From the NCBI GenBank assembly GCA_937915285.1, contig CALDNG010000184.1, positions 1 to 18,655 on the forward strand: 18,655 nucleotides of DNA, written 5' to 3'. This DNA is from an uncultured Desulfomonile sp. (GTDB taxonomy: Bacteria > Desulfobacterota > Desulfomonilia > Desulfomonilales > Desulfomonilaceae). Position 1 is the first letter of the stretch. Each line of letters opens with the position of its first letter. The notes under the pieces were generated by a model, which searched no databases, was not told where the DNA came from, and was given only the letters and a program-made list of their open reading frames with translations. This document shows, piece by piece, positions 15,298 through 18,655 of this stretch. The position numbers were made by a program, and so were the translations under genes.

Positions 15298-15313
15298 AAT
15301 GACATTAATGACA
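15298..15313 (-). repeat. Tandem heptamer direct repeat upstream of the exported-protein gene
   Basis: AATGACA (15298-15304) is repeated exactly at 15307-15313, a 9-base period, about 85-100 bases before the start of the minus-strand gene at 15214. Read on the minus strand this is TGTCATT twice. Tandem heptamers in an upstream region can be a binding site for a response regulator, but the spacing differs from the 11-base period of a Pho box. Confidence 0.3.
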
Positions 15314-15387
15314 AACCCTTAACGAATTCTGTTCCATTCAACACTCCAGAGGGTAAACGCGAAAAATCCCGACTCCTGCATGAACTG

Positions 15388-16050
15388 TCAAATGTTGGAG
15401 CGAATCTTTTTTTCCAGCCAGCTTATAAAGTTGTCCAATCCTTCGCCGGTTTTTGCGGACAATGGAAAAATTTCGATGGCAGGATTCATGGCAGTAACAA
15501 CTTTTTTGAGTTCCGCCATGTTGAAGTCCGTGAAAGGCGCCAGATCAATCTTGTTTATAACCAAAGCATTGGCCTCTGTGAACATAAGAGGGTATTTGAG
15601 GGGTTTGTCATGGCCTTCCGGAACAGAGAGGATCATGAGTTTTATGTTTTCACCAAGATTGAACTCAGCCGGACATACCAGGTTGCCGACATTCTCTATA
15701 ATCACCAGGTCCTTGTCTTCTATTCCAAGGCTTTTACATGCCGACATTATCATGTTTGCGTCCAGATGACAGGCTCCGTTTGTGTTTATCTGGACCACGT
15801 CCACACCTTTTTCCTGGATCTTCCTGGCATCCACGTCTGACGCTATGTCCCCCTCTATGACTCCAATTTTAAATTTTCCGGAGAGTGATTCTATTATTCT
15901 TAGGACCGTGGAGGTCTTGCCAGCTCCAGGACCTGACATGAGGTTAATGACATACACTTTTGAAGACTCAAACCTGGATTTCATGTTCTCAGCAAGTATA
16001 TCGTTTGCCCCTAGAATATCCTGATTGACGTTGATAGTTTTAACTGACAT
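15388..16050 (-). CDS. hypB: Hydrogenase nickel incorporation GTPase HypB
   Basis: A 220-residue SIMIBI-class GTPase that helps load nickel into [NiFe]-hydrogenase, working with HypA. Walker A SGPGAGKTS (39-47), EGDI (66-69), NTNGACHLDA (89-98), ENVGNLVCPAEFNLGE (119-134) and NKID (166-169) are all present. Cys94, His95 and Cys126 match the G-domain metal site at the dimer face. The N-terminal CxxCGC site and the His-rich stretch found in some HypB proteins are absent, so it should be a minimal form without nickel storage. AAGGAG lies six bases before the ATG, inside the 3' end of the upstream gene, and stop and start overlap as TGATG. No hypA, other hyp gene or hydrogenase subunit is in the window. 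Confidence 0.95.
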   Translation of the reverse strand: MSVKTINVNQDILGANDILAENMKSRFESSKVYVINLMSGPGAGKTSTVLRIIESLSGKFKIGVIEGDIASDVDARKIQEKGVDVVQINTNGACHLDANMIMSACKSLGIEDKDLVIIENVGNLVCPAEFNLGENIKLMILSVPEGHDKPLKYPLMFTEANALVINKIDLAPFTDFNMAELKKVVTAMNPAIEIFPLSAKTGEGLDNFISWLEKKIRSNI

Positions 16051-16376
16051 CAGTGTCTCCTTTTAGAGTTTCTCTTTCGTTTAGCCGACTCTTCAGCCTT
16101 TTTGACCGCTGCCAGGGTGTCTTGCCTTCTGATATATTCCACATATGCGCAATCAGGAGGTAGCCAATTAAGGCTTCTTACAAGACTTTCGGTAAGTTCG
16201 ATACAATCCGGCTCTTCAACCTGCCTGTTGTTATAAACCTTGCAAAGTTTGGTCGAAGTGTCCAGATGGACACACGGCTCACTTGTGTAAATAATCTCTC
16301 CTGCCCCGAGATCGACCTTCTCGTAACAACACTTGCCGCACTGTCTGCAGATTGACTCCCACTCTTGCTTGTTCAT
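16050..16376 (-). CDS. YcgN/YkgJ-type cysteine-cluster protein
   Basis: A 108-residue member of the YkgJ-like zinc- or iron-chelating families, closest in pattern to YcgN (UPF0260). All eight cysteines sit in the expected places: CRQCGKCC (10-17), Cys35 (SEPCVHLD), Cys45 (KLCKVYNNR), Cys58 (EPDCIEL) and Cys76 (WLPPDCAYVEY). The WLPPDCAY block is typical of YcgN. A very basic tail (about 92-108) follows and is unusual; YcgN itself is longer (about 150). The metal and the job of the family are not well known. Its stop overlaps the hypB start by one base, so the two proteins are made together. Linked roles in metal supply or maturation can be suggested from that. The Shine-Dalgarno is weak (AGGA). 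Confidence 0.9.
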   Translation of the reverse strand: MNKQEWESICRQCGKCCYEKVDLGAGEIIYTSEPCVHLDTSTKLCKVYNNRQVEEPDCIELTESLVRSLNWLPPDCAYVEYIRRQDTLAAVKKAEESAKRKRNSKRRH

Positions 16377-16893
16377 ACAGAATTATCCTGACAATCGACC
16401 GGCGCCGAATATCTTCCTGAAAACAGGTTTTTCGATGAATTGGGTCCTGGAACAAAAATAATATCAAATCAATGCTTGCGGTTGGTTCTGTTGGCCATGA
16501 AAATAGTCAATGGCTTGCAGTTCTTGGACAATCGCTGAAATGTCCTGTTCATCCATCTGAATTTATGAGTAGACCCATTCACGGTCTTGGCTATGACCGT
16601 AGATGAAACTTCTTTTGGTTTTTCAGGTGAATCACTGTTTGTAAATGAAGCGCACAAAACCGTTCCAATCTCCCCTACCAAAAACTTTTTCGATTTGCTT
16701 GCGAACCGATACGCTACAGTTTAAACGATTTTTTGACATATTAACAGCCAGAATTCAATAACATTTGTCTAACTTGACTGTAATAGGGTTTAACTATAAA
16801 AAAAGTTTACTGTTCATGTTTTGCCTCACGATTGCAAAAAACCAGTATTCGGGGCAATAATCATACCCCGATGTCCTGACAGGAGAAAACAAA
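16377..16893. other. 517-base stretch without a convincing gene, between divergent ycgN-like gene and phoU
   Basis: It should contain promoters for both flanking transcripts. TTGACA (16733-16738) has no good -10 at normal spacing; TTGACT (16774-16779) with TATAAA (16795-16800) has a short 15-base spacer. A minus-strand reading frame of 70 codons at 16469-16681 starts with TTG, has no ribosome site and resembles nothing I know. I see no tRNA or transposon end. Two hairpins lie at its right edge and are listed separately. Confidence 0.5.
16819..16871 (+). promoter_or_regulatory. Two tandem hairpins in the phoU leader
   Basis: TTTTGC (16819-16824) pairs with GCAAAA (16834-16839) around a 9-base loop. 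TCGGGG (16849-16854) pairs with CCCCGA (16866-16871) around an 11-base loop. The second ends nine bases before the AGGAGA ribosome site (16881-16886) of phoU. Both are perfect 6-bp stems. They could be a leader control element, although short stems of this size also arise by chance. Confidence 0.35.
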
Positions 16894-17559
16894 ATGAGGG
16901 TCCGTCTATCAAGAGACATAGACAAGCTGAAAAAGAGAGTTCTTTCATTGGGCGCACTTGTAGAGGAGCGATTCAAGATGTCGGTAAAGGCGGCTGAGTG
17001 CAGGGACAAGGAAATGGCTCAAACTGTTATAGACGGTGATGTGGAAATAGATCAGCTTGAAGTCGACCTTGAAGAAGAATGCCTCAAGATTTTTGCCCTG
17101 CACCAGCCTGTCGCTGACCATTTGAGATATATTGTTGCAGTCCTTAAAATGAACAATGACCTTGAACGCATAGGTGACCTAGCCGTCAACATAGCCGAGA
17201 GGGTCATGGTGATCGCTGACAACCCTGGTGTGTCTATTCCTTTTGATTATTTCACTATGGCGCAAAGGACTCAGGATATGCTGGAGAAAGCCTTGGATTC
17301 ACTGGTATATAGGGACCTCACGGCAGCCTACCAGGTTTGCGCCGAAGACGACGACGTAGATTTCATGAAAAAGACCATGCAGACACTCTATGTTAAAGAG
17401 GTCCAGAACAGACCACAGGACGCAGACTGTCTGACAAACATGTTCCTTATATCACGACATCTCGAAAGAATCGCAGACCACGCTACCAACATAGCGGAAG
17501 ATGTAATCTACATGATTACCGGGGAAATCCACAGACATCGTGGCGGAGATTTTTCGTAG
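16894..17559 (+). CDS. phoU: Phosphate signalling/transport regulator PhoU
   Basis: A 221-residue all-helical PhoU protein. It restrains phosphate uptake through Pst and links it to the PhoR sensor kinase, acting at the inner face of the membrane. It has the two symmetric three-helix bundles of the family: metal-binding motif NNDLERIGDLAVNIAER (87-103) in the first and SRHLERIADHATNIAED (187-203) in the second. Length matches E. coli PhoU (241) minus short tails. AGGAGA lies seven bases before the ATG. It is encoded opposite to pstB and converges with it, 12 bases between stops, instead of following pstB in the usual same-strand order. Its regulation is therefore separate from the pst transcript. 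Confidence 0.96.
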   Translation: MRVRLSRDIDKLKKRVLSLGALVEERFKMSVKAAECRDKEMAQTVIDGDVEIDQLEVDLEEECLKIFALHQPVADHLRYIVAVLKMNNDLERIGDLAVNIAERVMVIADNPGVSIPFDYFTMAQRTQDMLEKALDSLVYRDLTAAYQVCAEDDDVDFMKKTMQTLYVKEVQNRPQDADCLTNMFLISRHLERIADHATNIAEDVIYMITGEIHRHRGGDFS

Positions 17560-17571
17560 TTCGGATAACTA

Positions 17572-18384
17572 TCAACCAAAACGTCCCGTGACATACTCCA
17601 TTGTTTTTTCAACCTTGGGGTTTGTGAATATCGTTGATGTCTCTCCGTATTCTATGAGCCGGCCGAGGTACATAAAGGCGGTGTTATCGGAAACCCTGGC
17701 CGCCTGCTGCATGTTATGTGTGACAATCACTATTGTGTACTGACCTCTCAGTGCGTCGATTAAATCCTCGATCTTTGATGTGGCGACCGGGTCCAACGCT
17801 GAGCATGGCTCATCCATCAGCAGTACTTCGGGGTCGCCTGCGATCGCCCTGGCTATACAAAGTCTTTGCTGCTGTCCACCTGATAGCCCTAGCGCGTTCT
17901 GTCTGAGCCTATCCTTTACTTCCTCCCACAAGGCGGCGCTTTTCAGTGATTTTTCCACCGTTTCTTCAAGTATTCGTCGGTCTCGCACACCATCAACCTT
18001 TAAAGGATATGTAACATTGTCAGCAATCGACATCGGGAATGGATTCGGTTTCTGGAAGACCATTCCCATGACCTTTCGAAGCGCTATAACATCAACACTG
18101 GGACTGAAAATATCCTGACTGTCAATGGTCATCTGTCCCTGGATGGTGAGTCCGTCTATCAAATCATTCATCCTGTTTATGGATCGCAAAAGAGTTGACT
18201 TTCCACAGCCTGAAGGACCAATCAGCGCAGTAACAAGCCCCCTCTCAACATCCATGCTGATGTTGAACAGGGCCTGGCTTTTCCCATACCACAGATTAAA
18301 ATCTGAGATTTTCAGGAGGGTACCCTGCTTACCCCTTTCAACATGGTAGACGGTAGATTTTTGGTCATCAACCGTAGATGACAT
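17572..18384 (-). CDS. pstB: Phosphate ABC transporter ATP-binding protein PstB
   Basis: A 270-residue ATPase of the high-affinity PstSCAB phosphate importer. [18 protein letters not shown] (29-46) is the PstB-type A-loop region. Walker [10 protein letters not shown] (56-64), Q-loop [11 protein letters not shown] (110-120), signature LSGGQQQRL (167-175), Walker [14 protein letters not shown] (187-199) and the switch histidine in [13 protein letters not shown] are intact. The Cys-containing DEPCSALDP and the FQKPNPFP block separate PstB from other import ATPases. The first 20 residues are an extra polar tail. AGGAGG lies six bases before the ATG and overlaps the pstA stop (TAGGAGG), so translation of the two is closely tied. 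Confidence 0.97.
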   Translation of the reverse strand: MSSTVDDQKSTVYHVERGKQGTLLKISDFNLWYGKSQALFNISMDVERGLVTALIGPSGCGKSTLLRSINRMNDLIDGLTIQGQMTIDSQDIFSPSVDVIALRKVMGMVFQKPNPFPMSIADNVTYPLKVDGVRDRRILEETVEKSLKSAALWEEVKDRLRQNALGLSGGQQQRLCIARAIAGDPEVLLMDEPCSALDPVATSKIEDLIDALRGQYTIVIVTHNMQQAARVSDNTAFMYLGRLIEYGETSTIFTNPKVEKTMEYVTGRFG

Positions 18385-18393
18385 AGTATCCTC

Positions 18394-18655
18394 CTAAAAA
18401 TGTCCCGTGAAAAATTTCCTTTTGAGCCTGTTGCGAATAATTATTGAAACTATGTTCATGGCAAAAACCAGGCTGATCAGTAGCAGGGTTGTAACGTATA
18501 CCATAGGAATTGCGGCCTCGGAATTCCTTGACTGGAAACCAAGGTCAAAGATGTGAAAGCCCAGATGCATGAAGCTCCTCTTCAGGTGAATAAACGGAAA
18601 AAACGAGTCTACCGGCAACTGTGGAGCCATCTTCACTACTCCAACGAGCATTAAT
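18394..18655 (-). CDS. pstA: Phosphate ABC transporter permease PstA, C-terminal part, cut by window edge
   Basis: The last 85 or so residues of a PstA-type permease; the rest lies beyond the right edge. LPVDSFFPFIHLKRSFMHLG and the HIFDLGFQSRNSEAAIPMVY stretch lead into the final membrane segment (VTTLLLISLVFAMNIVSIII), followed by the basic cytoplasmic end RNRLKRKFF. This end is typical of PstA, and the position directly before pstB with nine bases between the genes supports the call. PstC and PstS would be expected farther upstream on the minus strand. The tail is complete, with a TAG stop at 18396-18394 that forms part of the pstB ribosome site. Confidence 0.92.
   Translation of the reverse strand, partial: LMLVGVVKMAPQLPVDSFFPFIHLKRSFMHLGFHIFDLGFQSRNSEAAIPMVYVTTLLLISLVFAMNIVSIIIRNRLKRKFFTGHF

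Noticed and set aside
16416..16432. CCTG-AAAA-CAGG followed by TTTTT, terminator-like
   Set aside because: Stem is only four base pairs and no plus-strand gene lies upstream.
16469..16681. Minus-strand 70-codon frame as a gene
   Set aside because: TTG start, no ribosome site and no recognisable protein pattern; kept only as part of the gene-poor region.
16760..16820. Possible Pho boxes before phoU (CTGTAAT at 16778-16784; CTGTTCAT near 16810)
   Set aside because: Only isolated half-site-like strings; no pair of heptamers with the 11-base period of a Pho box.

Overview
This 18.7 kb window looks like chromosome of a free-living Gram-negative anaerobe. The gene set and protein style best fit the deltaproteobacterial (Desulfobacterota) group: a YedE-type selenium transporter with a small TusA-like partner, a HypB hydrogenase-maturation GTPase, a periplasmic adaptor with an ABC ATPase, and a Pst phosphate system. 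That placement is inference from protein resemblance; no rRNA or other phylogenetic marker is present. I see no tRNA, rRNA, CRISPR array, transposase or phage gene.

Layout from left to right. (a) 58-768: a dolichol-phosphate-mannose-synthase-like glycosyltransferase. (b) 1065-3812, plus strand: a tight four-gene unit of YedE transporter, single-domain TusA-like protein, a protein with an Se/S-carrier-like (DUF3343) domain, and a ribokinase/NAD(P)HX-dehydratase-fold protein. Genes 2, 3 and 4 overlap at their junctions. A promoter-like site with an internal palindrome precedes the unit. (c) 3828-5629, minus strand: an exported ten-repeat TPR protein followed by a small protein with a degenerate zincin-like motif. 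(d) 5780-6433: an FMN nitroreductase behind a strong leader hairpin. (e) 6567-7709: a DegT-family sugar aminotransferase.

(f) 7808-15214, almost all minus strand: an ABC export region in two blocks. The upstream block is an exported 268-residue unknown protein, a LolD/YbbA-type ATPase, an 839-residue FtsX/YbbP-type permease and a 71-residue helical protein. The downstream block is a HlyD-type adaptor and a second ATPase with no permease of its own. A plus-strand PlsC-type acyltransferase sits between the blocks. (g) 15388-16376, minus strand: a YcgN/YkgJ-type cysteine-cluster protein translationally coupled to HypB. (h) 16377-16893: a gene-poor stretch ending in two small hairpins ahead of phoU. 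(i) 16894-18655: phoU on the plus strand converging with pstB and the 3' end of pstA on the minus strand.

The best candidate for an under-described system is the yedE-tusA-DUF3343-kinase operon. It places a kinase-fold enzyme of unknown substrate in translational coupling with proteins thought to import or carry selenium or reactive sulfur. The split ABC export locus and the coupled ycgN-hypB pair are the next most interesting.
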